64,000 bases of DNA, taken from NCBI GenBank assembly GCA_963742535.1, contig CAVUMC010000002.1, positions 930,001-994,000 of the forward strand, given 5' to 3'. The translations under genes were made by a program, and so were the position numbers. The notes under the pieces are model-generated. The model saw only the letters and a program-made list of their open reading frames with translations. It was not told where the DNA came from and made no database searches. The stretch comes from VRUE01 sp963742535 (lineage in GTDB: Bacteria; Actinomycetota; Thermoleophilia; Solirubrobacterales; 70-9). Below are positions 51,851-61,148 of this stretch, piece after piece; within the stretch, counting starts at the first letter, position 1; each line of letters begins with the position of its first letter.

Positions 51851-54186
51851 TTGACACCCGCTCCATCGTGCGTCACGGTCGCTCGCTGAACCGCAGCCTC
51901 AATCGAATCGACGTGTATCGCACGCAACGTCTCGTCCTGCTTGCGACCCCAGACCGTGTAGCCCGCGGGGTCCTCCTGTTCCACCTCGGAGTTCCAGGTT
52001 CCCTTTGACACCAGCCGAACCATGAGCCGCCCGTGGTTTTCCCCCGCTGACTGAATCGAGAGCAGCTTTCTCGCCGTCTTGTCCTTGAGTAGATGGCCAC
52101 CCGTGGTGTCGATGGCCAACACATCCTCGCCCTTCCAGACGAGGAAGTCTGGATAGAAATTATGAGTGGGTCCAACGCTGATGAGCGGGATTTTGTAGCC
52201 GCTCCGGGAGGGGTTGCGACACCAGGTCAGCCCCGTCTTGTCGATCGCGTGAGCGAACGGCAGCTCGAGTGTCTCGTTGAGATCGCTGTACCCATCGTGC
52301 AGGGCGTTCGCGAAGGTCTCCATCGTGCCCACGCGGACGAGTGCCGGTCCGACCTCGTACTCATCGACGGCCTTCTGCTTGAGTTCGACGTTGTTGATGA
52401 AGGCACTGACAACATCCTCGGCCGCATTCGCGATCTGCTTGTGAGCCCGACTCCCGAACCCGACCCGGGCATCGAACTTCCCAGCGTCCGTCGGCGCAAC
52501 CCCTAGCGCGTCCTTGAAGCGACGCATCACCTCTCGCTGAAACAACCACCGCGCGAGAACCTGGTTGGTGTGCTCGAATTCCTCCCATTCGAATTCGACC
52601 TCGGAATCGTCACCGATCAGCCTCTGGATCAGCGTTCGCCCGCCCGTACTCTGGACGTTCGAGCCACCATCTTCGCGGAAGTCAGGAAGGTCATCGATGA
52701 TTTCGACGATCGGCTGGACAGCTTGATCCGTCACGTACGCCGTCTCAAAGATCCTCTTCTCTTCCTTTGCCGGCAGTGGCACGGGCTTCGGCTTGCCCGC
52801 CTTGGTCTCGACCACATCGATCTCGGTTACGCCCGCGGATAGCTGACTGTCGACCTTCCCCAGGATGTCCGTAAAGACGCCGCGTCTATCAACCCTGATG
52901 TAGAAATGGGCCGAATTGAGTCGCTCGACCGGGTAATGCTGACCGCCTGGCTGTCGCAATAGGCGCCCAATGATTTGCTCGACCTGGATATTCGACTCCA
53001 TGCTCTTGTCGATATAGGCGAAGTAAACGAGCGGGTCGTCCCAGCCCTCCTGCAGGCTGAGATTGAAAATCACGTGGCGGAAAGCGCCCCCGGTAAACGC
53101 CTCGTAGTCCTTATCGCCACCTTTGAACAGCTGGAAATCGGCGGGCAACGGATAGTCCCTGTGCGTTGCCAACGAGCAATAGACGGCTATCTCCGCCGGA
53201 TCGACATCGCAGTTTTCGGTTAGGTGACGCCAGATCAGGATCGGGGGAGATCGGCGCTGCGTGAACGGCTGCCGAGGATCGTCTTTCTGGTTGCTGTTCC
53301 CCTCGACGATGTTCGTCTTGCATACGTAGATCGCCTTCGGCATGCCCACGGAGTGCGCCGCCGCCTGTTTCTCGCAGTCATCCATGTCCGCGATGAGGGA
53401 ATCGATCGTCTCCTCCATCGGCGCCTCGTATCCACCCAACTGGACCCGACTCTTGACAAGCCCTGAATCAGCCACTGCCTTGGCGTCCACACTGGTAATC
53501 AGCTCCTCGTCGGCCCAGCCCACCGTCTGCAGGTTCTTGATCACGGTGTCGAGCCGAGCCGTCAGGCGCGTCGTCGCGCTGGCCGCGACGAGCGCGTTGG
53601 GCTCGAGTTCCAGCAGCAGTTCAATCTGCTGATCGGTGAGATTGTGACTCTCGTCGTACACGACCAGCAGCGGTCGCCGGTAACCATCGGCGTCCGGCCG
53701 GAGCTTGAGCGCCTCCCAGGTGCTTTCTTCTGCAGTGTCGATCTCGCTCCTGAAGATCAACCTCTCGCCCTTCTCCTTGTCTTTCTGGTTGAACGTGCCC
53801 ACAGTGGCGAAATAGACGAGTGGCTCCTTCACGTCCCGAACGTCCATCGGGTCATACTGGGCGAGGTAGTTGACCCGCGCCGGCCTAAGTAGGTGGTGAT
53901 ACTTGCCACCCGCGGCGAGATTCGTATAGCTCTGGTCGACTACAACTTTGCCTTTCGAGAGCCACAGCACGACCGGAGGGATCGGCAGAAGAGCGCTGAT
54001 GGTCGAAACGGCATCGGCGAGAATGACCGTCTTTCCCGATGCGGGAATCGACGCGAGCCCCTGGTAGAAGGGCACGACCTGAGGCTTCTTCTCTGTGCCG
54101 CCCCTGGGTGGGTCGTCGTAATACCTGGCAAAGCGATCAGCGATTTGATCGGCCGCCTCCTTCTGAAACTCTTTGAGCTCGATCAC
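51847..54186 (-). CDS. Type III restriction enzyme, Res subunit
   Basis: A 779-residue SF2-type protein with the Walker-A-like SIPASGKTVILADAV, DESHNLTDQQIELLLELEPNALVAASAT, and the motif VI-like IIGRLLRQPGGQ. The C-terminal PDFLVWKGEDVLAIDTTGGHLL is a candidate nuclease motif. It cleaves DNA after collision of convergent complexes. The GTG at 54186 overlaps the Mod stop. Its end is convergent with the SCP2-fusion gene. Confidence 0.9.
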   Translation of the reverse strand: MIELKEFQKEAADQIADRFARYYDDPPRGGTEKKPQVVPFYQGLASIPASGKTVILADAVSTISALLPIPPVVLWLSKGKVVVDQSYTNLAAGGKYHHLLRPARVNYLAQYDPMDVRDVKEPLVYFATVGTFNQKDKEKGERLIFRSEIDTAEESTWEALKLRPDADGYRRPLLVVYDESHNLTDQQIELLLELEPNALVAASATTRLTARLDTVIKNLQTVGWADEELITSVDAKAVADSGLVKSRVQLGGYEAPMEETIDSLIADMDDCEKQAAAHSVGMPKAIYVCKTNIVEGNSNQKDDPRQPFTQRRSPPILIWRHLTENCDVDPAEIAVYCSLATHRDYPLPADFQLFKGGDKDYEAFTGGAFRHVIFNLSLQEGWDDPLVYFAYIDKSMESNIQVEQIIGRLLRQPGGQHYPVERLNSAHFYIRVDRRGVFTDILGKVDSQLSAGVTEIDVVETKAGKPKPVPLPAKEEKRIFETAYVTDQAVQPIVEIIDDLPDFREDGGSNVQSTGGRTLIQRLIGDDSEVEFEWEEFEHTNQVLARWLFQREVMRRFKDALGVAPTDAGKFDARVGFGSRAHKQIANAAEDVVSAFINNVELKQKAVDEYEVGPALVRVGTMETFANALHDGYSDLNETLELPFAHAIDKTGLTWCRNPSRSGYKIPLISVGPTHNFYPDFLVWKGEDVLAIDTTGGHLLKDKTARKLLSIQSAGENHGRLMVRLVSKGTWNSEVEQEDPAGYTVWGRKQDETLRAIHVDSIEAAVQRATVTHDGAGVN

Positions 54187-56114
54187 GAGTCCTCGTTGTA
54201 CGGCTCGCCGCGCAAATCGACTCCAAAGTCCATGAGGATGCGATCGGGGATCTGGTAGAAGATCACGTTGCTGGTCTGGAATCTGTAGAGGCGAGCGTAG
54301 ACGTGGTAACGCTTCCCGAGCCCGGCTTTTGCGGCCTCCCTCGCGCACGCAACGTAGGTCTCCTCAGTGAAGTCGGTGTCGCCTTCGGTCCCGCTCCAGA
54401 CCAGGAAGAAGCCTTCGTCGTCCGCGTTGCGGGCAACCAGGTACTCATAGCCAGCGTCGGGAGGAATGGTCACCAGTGCGGGTCGCCTGCGGGTGTTCGC
54501 ATCGAAATGCGAGGCGATGATCGTGTCGACGAGCTCCTCTCGCTCCATGCTGAGGAGAGCCCCGGCGTCGACCTTCTTGTCGAGCGTCCAAAACCGGTAG
54601 CCACCGCCGAGCGGCTCCTGCGAACCCGACTTCCATTTGCCGCTGATCACACGCTTGAGCCGATCGGCGGTTAGCGAGCGCGCGTAGGAGTCGCCGCGCT
54701 CGGGCCGACCCTGCTCGATCAAGATAAAACGGCGCTCAGTCGAGGTGATCGCGTTCAGCTGCAGAACCGAGTGACCGGCGGTGCCTGAACCCGCGAACGG
54801 GTCGAGGACGACGCCGTCACCGGGGCACCAGAGTTGGATGACCTTGGAGAAGAGCTTGAGCGGCTTGACCGTTTCGAAGCCGTGATCCTTGCCGACGATC
54901 GCGCTCAGCTCCTTGACTCCGGTCTGGCTGAGTCCGCTCTCCTCGTAGTCCCAGGAGGTCGAGTCGAGAACGATCGGCTCGTCCATGTCGTCGTCGGCCC
55001 AGTAGGTGATCGGAACCATTCCCTGCTTCACCGACTCTAGGTAACGCTTCACCCTCGGCCCGCCGGTGCCGTCCATTCCGAACCAGACGAAAGGCCAGAC
55101 CTTGTCCGCCAGCCGCTTCTCTGCGGCCGCAACCACCTTTTTCGGCAACTCGACACCCTTCGCGCCCTTCACCACCAACGCCGCCGCCTTGCCATCCCCT
55201 ATATCCGCCTCGACGTACTTCGCTCCCCACTCTTCGAGCCACGTCTTGATGTTGCGCTTGGGGTGGGACCAAGAGCGCGCGCCGGGCGGGTAATACATCT
55301 GACCGCTGAACGGCGACTGAATCGCGTACTGGTCTTTCACCGAAGGCGTGCGGGCCGTGAGGTCGTGCTCGCGCCACCTTCCACCGGGGTCGTCATCGGG
55401 ATTGCGGTAGCGGCGGTTTGCCGACTCCGAGCGCGGCAGCTCCTGAGTCGATGCTTTCTCGCTGTCCTTGGCATAGACCAAGACGTACTCGGTCGCGGTC
55501 GAAACGTGCGTCGCATCGTTGCGGGGGGCAGTCGACTTCTGCCAGTTGATGATCGCCAGCCGGTTCTCCTCCTTGAAGAGCTCGTCGAGCATCTGGCCGA
55601 GACGAAAAAGCTCGCGATGATCGATGCAGATCGCCAGCACTCCTCCGGGCTTCAACATCCACTTCATCATTTGCAGCCGCGGCCACATGAAGCGCATCCA
55701 CTTGGTGTGCCTGGCGCCATCGTCGGCACCGACCCAATCGCCGATCCCATCGTCGTTGGGATCCTCGTCCCAACGATCGTTGTAGCGCCAGTCATTGCCC
55801 GTGTTGTAAGGCGGATCGGTGAGGATCAGATCAACGTTGCCGCGCTCCCTGAACAGGGTGGCCATGGCTTGCAGATTGTCTCCCTCGAGCAGCAGGCTCC
55901 GCGCCTGCTCGCCCTCCGAGCCGAGCGAGTACTTCTTGATTGCACGCGTAACTCGCGGCCGCACCCGGCGGGGGATCTTGCGCGCGTTCCTCTTGCCTGC
56001 GAAGTCAATGCGAATTCCACCTTCGCCTCGGCTTTCCAAAAGATCGACAAGCTCCTCCCGAGAGAGGTCCTCGAGACGAGGTTCGTCGCTGCCGTGGGCT
56101 GCTGAGCTGGACAC
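54183..56114 (-). CDS. Type III restriction-modification system, Mod (DNA adenine methyltransferase) subunit
   Basis: A 643-residue methyltransferase with LILTDPPYNTGNDW (motif IV) before the SAM motif LDPFAGSGTAGHSVLQLN, the beta-class order. The specificity region lies between. It recognises and methylates a specific DNA site and also supplies specificity to Res. The GTG at 56114 is chosen because TATTTT lies 7 bases upstream; a TTG at 56123 is possible. Mod and Res overlap by 4 bases. Confidence 0.92.
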   Translation of the reverse strand: MSSSAAHGSDEPRLEDLSREELVDLLESRGEGGIRIDFAGKRNARKIPRRVRPRVTRAIKKYSLGSEGEQARSLLLEGDNLQAMATLFRERGNVDLILTDPPYNTGNDWRYNDRWDEDPNDDGIGDWVGADDGARHTKWMRFMWPRLQMMKWMLKPGGVLAICIDHRELFRLGQMLDELFKEENRLAIINWQKSTAPRNDATHVSTATEYVLVYAKDSEKASTQELPRSESANRRYRNPDDDPGGRWREHDLTARTPSVKDQYAIQSPFSGQMYYPPGARSWSHPKRNIKTWLEEWGAKYVEADIGDGKAAALVVKGAKGVELPKKVVAAAEKRLADKVWPFVWFGMDGTGGPRVKRYLESVKQGMVPITYWADDDMDEPIVLDSTSWDYEESGLSQTGVKELSAIVGKDHGFETVKPLKLFSKVIQLWCPGDGVVLDPFAGSGTAGHSVLQLNAITSTERRFILIEQGRPERGDSYARSLTADRLKRVISGKWKSGSQEPLGGGYRFWTLDKKVDAGALLSMEREELVDTIIASHFDANTRRRPALVTIPPDAGYEYLVARNADDEGFFLVWSGTEGDTDFTEETYVACAREAAKAGLGKRYHVYARLYRFQTSNVIFYQIPDRILMDFGVDLRGEPYNEDS

Positions 56115-56127
56115 CGACCTCAAAATA
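56115..56127 (-). promoter_or_regulatory. Candidate leaderless promoter of the mod-res operon
   Basis: TATTTT (56122-56127, minus strand) is 7 bases before the GTG at 56114. It fits the TANNNT leaderless pattern seen elsewhere. Confidence 0.45.
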
Positions 56128-56181
56128 CGCGACGACTAGGCGTCGCCCGCGGGGCTGAGCGACCCAAAAAGCGACAAACCC

Positions 56182-57588
56182 TCACAAAACCGGCGGGCGG
56201 GCGTCAGCCCAGGGGCGCTCGGCCTCGATCTGGGCGGCCAGCGAGATCAAGGTTGACTCCTCGCCGGGGCGGCCGATGACCTGGACCGCGAGCGGCATGC
56301 CGTCGGCGGCGAAGCCCATCGGCACCGACATTGCCGGGTTGCCGAGGTGGTTCCAGGGCACGCAGTAGGGATAGAAGCGACTCATGCCGAGCACGGTGCG
56401 CAGGGCGCCCTTGCCCTCCCAGCGGCGGATCGGCAGTGCCGTGCCACCCATTACGGGCGTGACCAGCACGTCGACCGAATCGAAGATCGCGTTGACCCGG
56501 GAAACGTCCGCCTCGCGGGCGCGTAGGGCTTTCTCGTAGAGGGAGTCAGGGATCAGCTTGCCGAGACGGCCGAAGCCGCGGGTTCTGCTTTCCAGGCGCT
56601 CGGGGTGAGGAACTTCCTCGACGGTCTCGGCAACACCGCGCAGGAAACGGGCGGTGATGTTGTTGCCGATCATGCCCCAGTCGGGATCGCGCTGGGCCAC
56701 GTCGTGACCGAGCGAGCGCATCAGCTCCGAGGCGTCGACCACGGCGTCCTTGACCATCTGGTCGACGGTCGGCGGCGCCGCAGCGCGGGGAGCAAGCGTC
56801 GAGTAGGCGACCCGCAGCTTGCCGGGGGGCGTCTTCGCGGCCTCGACGAAGGGCTGTTCCGGCGGCGACGGGGCGCCGGGCTCGGTCGAGCCGCCCGCGG
56901 TGATGTCGAGCCAGAGCGCGGTGTCGAGCACGTTGCGGCTGAGACAGCCGAGCACCGCCAGTCCGTTCCAGCCTTCCTGCAGCGGCGCCAGGGAGATGCG
57001 GCCGCGTGAGGGCTTCAGCCCGAAGAGACCGCAGGAGGCGGCGGGCAGGCGGATCGAGCCGCCGCCGTCGCCGGCCGAGGCGATCGGGACCAGGCCCGCC
57101 GCCACCGCGGCACCCGAGCCGCCACTGGAGCCGGCGGGGCTGCGCTGAAGGTTCCAGGGATTGCGGGTAACGCCGTAGGTGGCCGACTCGGTGAAGCCAC
57201 AGATCGCCAGCTCCGGCAGCTGCGTCAGGCCGACGACGATCGCGCCTGCCTCGCGCAGGCGGCGCACCATCTCGCAGTCGGCAGCCGCGGGTTCGGTGAA
57301 GGCGTCGGTGCCGTGCAGGTTGACCTCACCAACGACGTCGACTTCGTCCTTGATCGCGATCGGCACGCCGAGCAGCGGTCGTTCGTCCCCAGCCTTCAAC
57401 CGGGCTTCCGCCTGCTCGGCCTCGAGCAGGGCTTTCTCGGCGAAGACCTTGCGGAAGGAGTTCAGCTGCGGGTCGAAGCGGGCGATCCGGTCGAGGCAGA
57501 GCTGAACCAGCTCCTTCGGCGAGACCTCGCCAGCCCGCACCATCTCCGCCTGCTTCGCCGCACCCGCGAAAGCGAGATCGTCACCCAT
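56182..57588 (-). CDS. Amidase signature family hydrolase
   Basis: A 468-residue protein with the amidase signature: the catalytic Lys in VPIAIKDEVDVVGEVNLHGT, the glycine/serine-rich SPAGSSGGSGAAVAAGLVPIASAGDGGGSIRLPAASCGLFGLKPS with the Ser-Ser pair, and IFDSVDVLVTPVMGGTALP. It hydrolyses an amide; the substrate is unknown. Glutamyl-tRNA amidotransferase subunits look similar, but this gene is not next to gatB/C. Confidence 0.88.
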   Translation of the reverse strand: MGDDLAFAGAAKQAEMVRAGEVSPKELVQLCLDRIARFDPQLNSFRKVFAEKALLEAEQAEARLKAGDERPLLGVPIAIKDEVDVVGEVNLHGTDAFTEPAAADCEMVRRLREAGAIVVGLTQLPELAICGFTESATYGVTRNPWNLQRSPAGSSGGSGAAVAAGLVPIASAGDGGGSIRLPAASCGLFGLKPSRGRISLAPLQEGWNGLAVLGCLSRNVLDTALWLDITAGGSTEPGAPSPPEQPFVEAAKTPPGKLRVAYSTLAPRAAAPPTVDQMVKDAVVDASELMRSLGHDVAQRDPDWGMIGNNITARFLRGVAETVEEVPHPERLESRTRGFGRLGKLIPDSLYEKALRAREADVSRVNAIFDSVDVLVTPVMGGTALPIRRWEGKGALRTVLGMSRFYPYCVPWNHLGNPAMSVPMGFAADGMPLAVQVIGRPGEESTLISLAAQIEAERPWADARPPVL

Positions 57589-57600
57589 GCGGCAAGCCTA
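57589..57600 (-). promoter_or_regulatory. Candidate leaderless promoter of the amidase gene
   Basis: TAGGCT (57595-57600, minus strand) is 6 bases before the ATG at 57588 with no Shine-Dalgarno. Confidence 0.5.
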
Positions 57601-57611
57601 TCGGCCGTTCG

Positions 57612-59828
57612 TCAGGTCGGTTCGGGCTCGGGCTCGGGCGTGCTGCCAGCCTCGAAGCTGAGGTCGGGCAGAGCCCGATCGAGCCAGGAGGGGAACCACC
57701 AGTTCCAGCCGCCGAGCAGCTTCATCGCAGCCGGCACGAGGATCAGGCGGACCAGCGTCGCGTCAAGCGCGATCGCCACCGCGCAGCCGAGACCGAGCTC
57801 CTTGATCGAGGGCACGCCGGTGAGCACGAAGACGGCGAAGACGCAGGTCATGATCAGCGCCGCCGAGGAGATCGTCCGGGCGCTGGTCGAGAGGCCTTCG
57901 GCGACAGCCCGTTCGTTGTCGCCGTGCTCGAGATAGTGCTCGCGGATGCGGGACATGAGGAAGACCTCGTAGTCCATCGAGAGGCCGAAGACGATGGCGA
58001 AGATCAGCGGCACGTTGATCGTGTCCAGCGCCCCCTGACTTTCGAAGCCGAGCAGGTTGGAGAACCAGCCCCACTGGAAGATCGCGACGAGCACGCCGAA
58101 GGCGGCGCCGATCGAGAGCAGGTTCATCAAGACCGCCTTCAGCGGCAAGAGCAGTGAGCGCAGCATCACCATCAGGACGAGGAAGCTGAGGGCGAGGATG
58201 AAGAGAATGATCTTCCACATCGAGCTGCTGACCTGGAAGCGGGCATCCTGGCTGCGAGCGGTTTCACCGCCGACGTCGACGCTCGCCACGTGGGCCAGCG
58301 CGGTCGCCGGCACCACCTGATCGCGCAGTCGCTTGACCAAGGCAATCGTCGCGTCGGACTCGCTCGGTGCACTCGGGGTGGCCTGGATCAGGACGCTGTC
58401 GTTGGCGTAGGAGGGCCGCGTTACAGCGCTGACACCTGGGGTTGACTCGATCGTGCGGGTGAAGCTGGCGACCGCCACGCGATCAACCCGGGTCCCGTCA
58501 CCGTCGCTGAAGGAGGCGACGATCTGCACCGGATCGGTGCCACCGCCGAGCTGCTTCGAGGCGAGTTCGTTGCCGACCCGCACGTCGCTGTCCTTGGGGA
58601 ACTGCTTGATCGCCTGGGTCCCGGTTTCGATCGAGAGCAGCGGGATCGCCAGGGTCAGCAGCACGGCGGAAACGCCGATCACGGCGACCCAGGGGCGGGC
58701 CATCACTCGGGTGGTCCAGCGCACCCAGAACGCCTCGCGTTCAGGACGCTCGCGGCGCAGGCCTTTGAACGGGCGGCCGATGAAAGACAGGACCTTGGCG
58801 ACGATGCCGCCGGGGAGCACCCGGTCACCGAGCATCGCGATCAGGGCGGGCAGAAGAGTCGTCGCAGTCAGGATCGAGATCGCGACCACGGTCATCGCCC
58901 CCAACGCCATCGAGCGCAGCGCCTGGTTGTCGACCATCCAGAGGCCGGCGAGCGAGACGATCACGGCGAGGCCGGAGAAGGCCACCGCGAGGCCGGAGGT
59001 CGAGAGCGCCTCGGCGCGGGCGGCATCTGGATCGAGGCCGCGCGACCGCTCCTCGCGATAGCGGGCGAGGATGAAGAGCGAGTAGTCGATCGCCACCCCG
59101 ATCCCGATCATCGAGGCCATGTTGGTGACGAAGACCGAGGTCTCGATCTGCTGGGAGAGGAAGTAGATAAGGGCGCCGGTGACGATCACGCTGACGAAGC
59201 CGAGCACCAGCGGCAGCACCGCCGCCGCCAGCGAACCGAAGACGACGAGCAGGATGATCGCCACGATCGGAAAGCCACCCCCCTCGGCTTTTTTCAGGTC
59301 TTCCTTGGAGAGTTCCTGCATGCCAGCCCAGATCGTCGGCTGGCCGGCGAGATAGGTGGTGACCCCGTCGACGGCGGTGCCGGGTTCGAGGTCTTCGCGC
59401 AGTTCGGCGGCTGAGTCGATCTGGCGATCCGAGGACTTTTCACTGAAGAGCGGCAGCATCGCCGTGTCCGAGCGCTGCAGGGCCACCTCGGCGCGGCGCA
59501 CTGTCGCCGGGGGCAGGCTGACTTCATCGAGCCCGGCAACCGCGTGATCAACCCGGTCGACCGCGGCGGCACGCTGGGCTCGGTCAGCACCAGCTTCGGC
59601 CTGCAGCAGCACCGCCATGTTGCCGCTTTCGTCGCCGAAGTCACTCTTGAGCGAATCGCTGACTTCTTTCGATTCGCTGCCGGGAACGTCGAAACCGCCC
59701 CCGGTGAGGTGATCGGTCTGATGCATCGAAATCGGCAGCGCGATGGCAACGATCGCTACCCAACCCGCAAGGACCCAGCGGCGGCGACGCCCCAGGAACC
59801 CGGAAAGTTTGACCATGAAGTCACGCAT
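57612..59828 (-). CDS. MMPL family transporter
   Basis: A 738-residue RND-type membrane protein. It has two sterol-sensing-like blocks: MIGIGVAIDYSLFILARYREERSRGLDPDAARAEALSTSG in the N half and IVFGLSMDYEVFLMSRIREHYLEHGDNERAVAEGLSTSA in the C half. Each follows a large extracytoplasmic loop. MMPL proteins export lipids and glycolipids of the cell envelope. An upstream TetR gene on the same strand could control it. Confidence 0.92.
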   Translation of the reverse strand: MRDFMVKLSGFLGRRRRWVLAGWVAIVAIALPISMHQTDHLTGGGFDVPGSESKEVSDSLKSDFGDESGNMAVLLQAEAGADRAQRAAAVDRVDHAVAGLDEVSLPPATVRRAEVALQRSDTAMLPLFSEKSSDRQIDSAAELREDLEPGTAVDGVTTYLAGQPTIWAGMQELSKEDLKKAEGGGFPIVAIILLVVFGSLAAAVLPLVLGFVSVIVTGALIYFLSQQIETSVFVTNMASMIGIGVAIDYSLFILARYREERSRGLDPDAARAEALSTSGLAVAFSGLAVIVSLAGLWMVDNQALRSMALGAMTVVAISILTATTLLPALIAMLGDRVLPGGIVAKVLSFIGRPFKGLRRERPEREAFWVRWTTRVMARPWVAVIGVSAVLLTLAIPLLSIETGTQAIKQFPKDSDVRVGNELASKQLGGGTDPVQIVASFSDGDGTRVDRVAVASFTRTIESTPGVSAVTRPSYANDSVLIQATPSAPSESDATIALVKRLRDQVVPATALAHVASVDVGGETARSQDARFQVSSSMWKIILFILALSFLVLMVMLRSLLLPLKAVLMNLLSIGAAFGVLVAIFQWGWFSNLLGFESQGALDTINVPLIFAIVFGLSMDYEVFLMSRIREHYLEHGDNERAVAEGLSTSARTISSAALIMTCVFAVFVLTGVPSIKELGLGCAVAIALDATLVRLILVPAAMKLLGGWNWWFPSWLDRALPDLSFEAGSTPEPEPEPT

Positions 59829-59930
59829 TGGCTGGACAGCCAGCCTTTCGCACCTGCAACTAGTCGTCTGTGAGGGAGATCACTCGGAGGCTCGACCGGT
59901 ACCGGGACCGCCGCTCGGAGGCGGTTGGCC

Positions 59931-60539
59931 CTACTCGGAGGTGAGCAGGAAGCGGCCGGAGGCGGCGGCTACGGCGAGACCGCCGCTGATGTCGCGGCTG
60001 GTGTCGGAGAGGGCTTGGAGGGCAAAGCCGTCGGCGATGGCGAAGAGGTAGGAGACGATCTCCTCGGCGTCGTAGCGGAGCTTCAGCACGCCCTCGCGCT
60101 CCTTTGAGCGGAGGACGTCGGCGACGTGGGAGCGGGTGCGCTCGAAGAGCTGGCCGACCTCGTGCTGGATTTCGGGGTTGCGGCGGCCGGCGCTGAAGAG
60201 CTCGTAGAGGAGGAGGAAGAAGGCGGGCTCGTTCTCGATCAGGTCGGTGAGGCTGGCGAGCAGGACGTCGATCACGTCGTCGACGGTCTGGGCTTTCTCC
60301 AGCGGTTCATCGAGCCGGGCGACGCGGATCTCGGCGTCGCGGCGGACGACCTCGACCAGCAGCCGCTCCTTGGTGCCGAAGTAGTAGTGGAGCAGGCCGC
60401 GGCTGACGCCGGCCTCGCGGGCGACGTGCTCGAAGGTCGAGCCGGCGGCGCCGCGCTTGGCAACGCTGACCCGCATCGCATCAACGATGCGCTGGGCCTT
60501 CTCGCCGCTGAGCTCCCGCTGCTTGGTTGCCGCCTCCAT
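59931..60539 (-). CDS. TetR family transcriptional regulator
   Basis: A 202-residue repressor with the helix-turn-helix EHVAREAGVSRGLLHYYFGTKERLLVEVV. The C-terminal ligand domain (DLIENEPAFFLLLYELFSAG) is unspecific. It probably regulates the MMPL gene 102 bases downstream. Confidence 0.92.
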   Translation of the reverse strand: MEAATKQRELSGEKAQRIVDAMRVSVAKRGAAGSTFEHVAREAGVSRGLLHYYFGTKERLLVEVVRRDAEIRVARLDEPLEKAQTVDDVIDVLLASLTDLIENEPAFFLLLYELFSAGRRNPEIQHEVGQLFERTRSHVADVLRSKEREGVLKLRYDAEEIVSYLFAIADGFALQALSDTSRDISGGLAVAAASGRFLLTSE

Positions 60540-60551
60540 TGGATCAGTCTA
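60540..60551 (-). promoter_or_regulatory. Candidate leaderless promoter of the tetR gene
   Basis: TAGACT (60546-60551, minus strand) lies 6 bases before the ATG at 60539. Confidence 0.45.
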
Positions 60552-60558
60552 GTACCGG

Positions 60559-60659
60559 CTGAGGAGGACCAAACGTCGGCAGGCAAGGACGCAGGGAGCG
60601 CAGCGTGCTTCGCACGCAAGCGACCGAGGACACCGCCTGTCGACGTTTGGGACCCTCAG
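60559..60659. repeat. Large imperfect inverted repeat with inner hairpin
   Basis: The outer arms are 60559-60584 and 60635-60659 and pair over most of 25 bases, including CAAACGTCG with CGACGTTTG and CAGGC with GCCTG. Within lies a perfect hairpin, GCGTGC-TTC-GCACGC, at 60603-60617. It separates the small membrane protein stop from the TetR promoter. It could be a terminator, an intergenic repeat or a structured RNA. No T-run is present. Confidence 0.55.
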
Positions 60660-61088
60660 TCAGGAACCGTTGATGCTGGTGGTGCTGGTGTACTCGAACT
60701 CCTCCTCGGCGCCGAAAAGAGCGTCGAGCACGGTCTTGCGAGCACCCTCGCTGAGAATCAGGGCGATAGTGGCGCCGACCAGAGCAAGCAAGACGAGGCG
60801 GCCGAGGCCACCCTTCTTCTTGCGCTTCTTCGGCGCCCGCAGAGCTTCGGTGGCGTCACGCAGGTTCTCGGCGGCGACCTTGAGGTCCTTCTGCACCTTC
60901 TTGTCGCTGGTCACAGCCTTGACCGTGCTGCCGTTGCTGGTCGCGCGGCCGTAAGCGCCCTTGGCTGCTTCGAACGCGTTCTTGAGGCTGTCACGCAGCT
61001 CTTCGTCCTCGACCAACCGCTGCACGTATGGATTCTCGCGGGCGGTCGAATAGAGATCGGCGGCCTGGGTCGCCTTGGTCTTGCTCAT
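60660..61088 (-). CDS. Single-TM protein with basic juxtamembrane segment
   Basis: A 142-residue protein. The N-terminal 85 residues are polar and helical (TARENPYVQRLVEDEELRDSLKNAFEAAKGAYGRA), followed by a KKRKKKGG stretch and one TM (LVLLALVGATIALIL). The C-terminus is short and polar. I do not recognise a family, although the pattern resembles envelope-stress proteins. It has a good Shine-Dalgarno (GAGGAGATGGC) before the ATG. Confidence 0.7.
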   Translation of the reverse strand: MSKTKATQAADLYSTARENPYVQRLVEDEELRDSLKNAFEAAKGAYGRATSNGSTVKAVTSDKKVQKDLKVAAENLRDATEALRAPKKRKKKGGLGRLVLLALVGATIALILSEGARKTVLDALFGAEEEFEYTSTTSINGS

Positions 61089-61148
61089 GCCATCTCCTCG
61101 CTGGGTTCTCCTGGGCCACTCAGAATAACTAGCTTCGATCGGGCGGCG

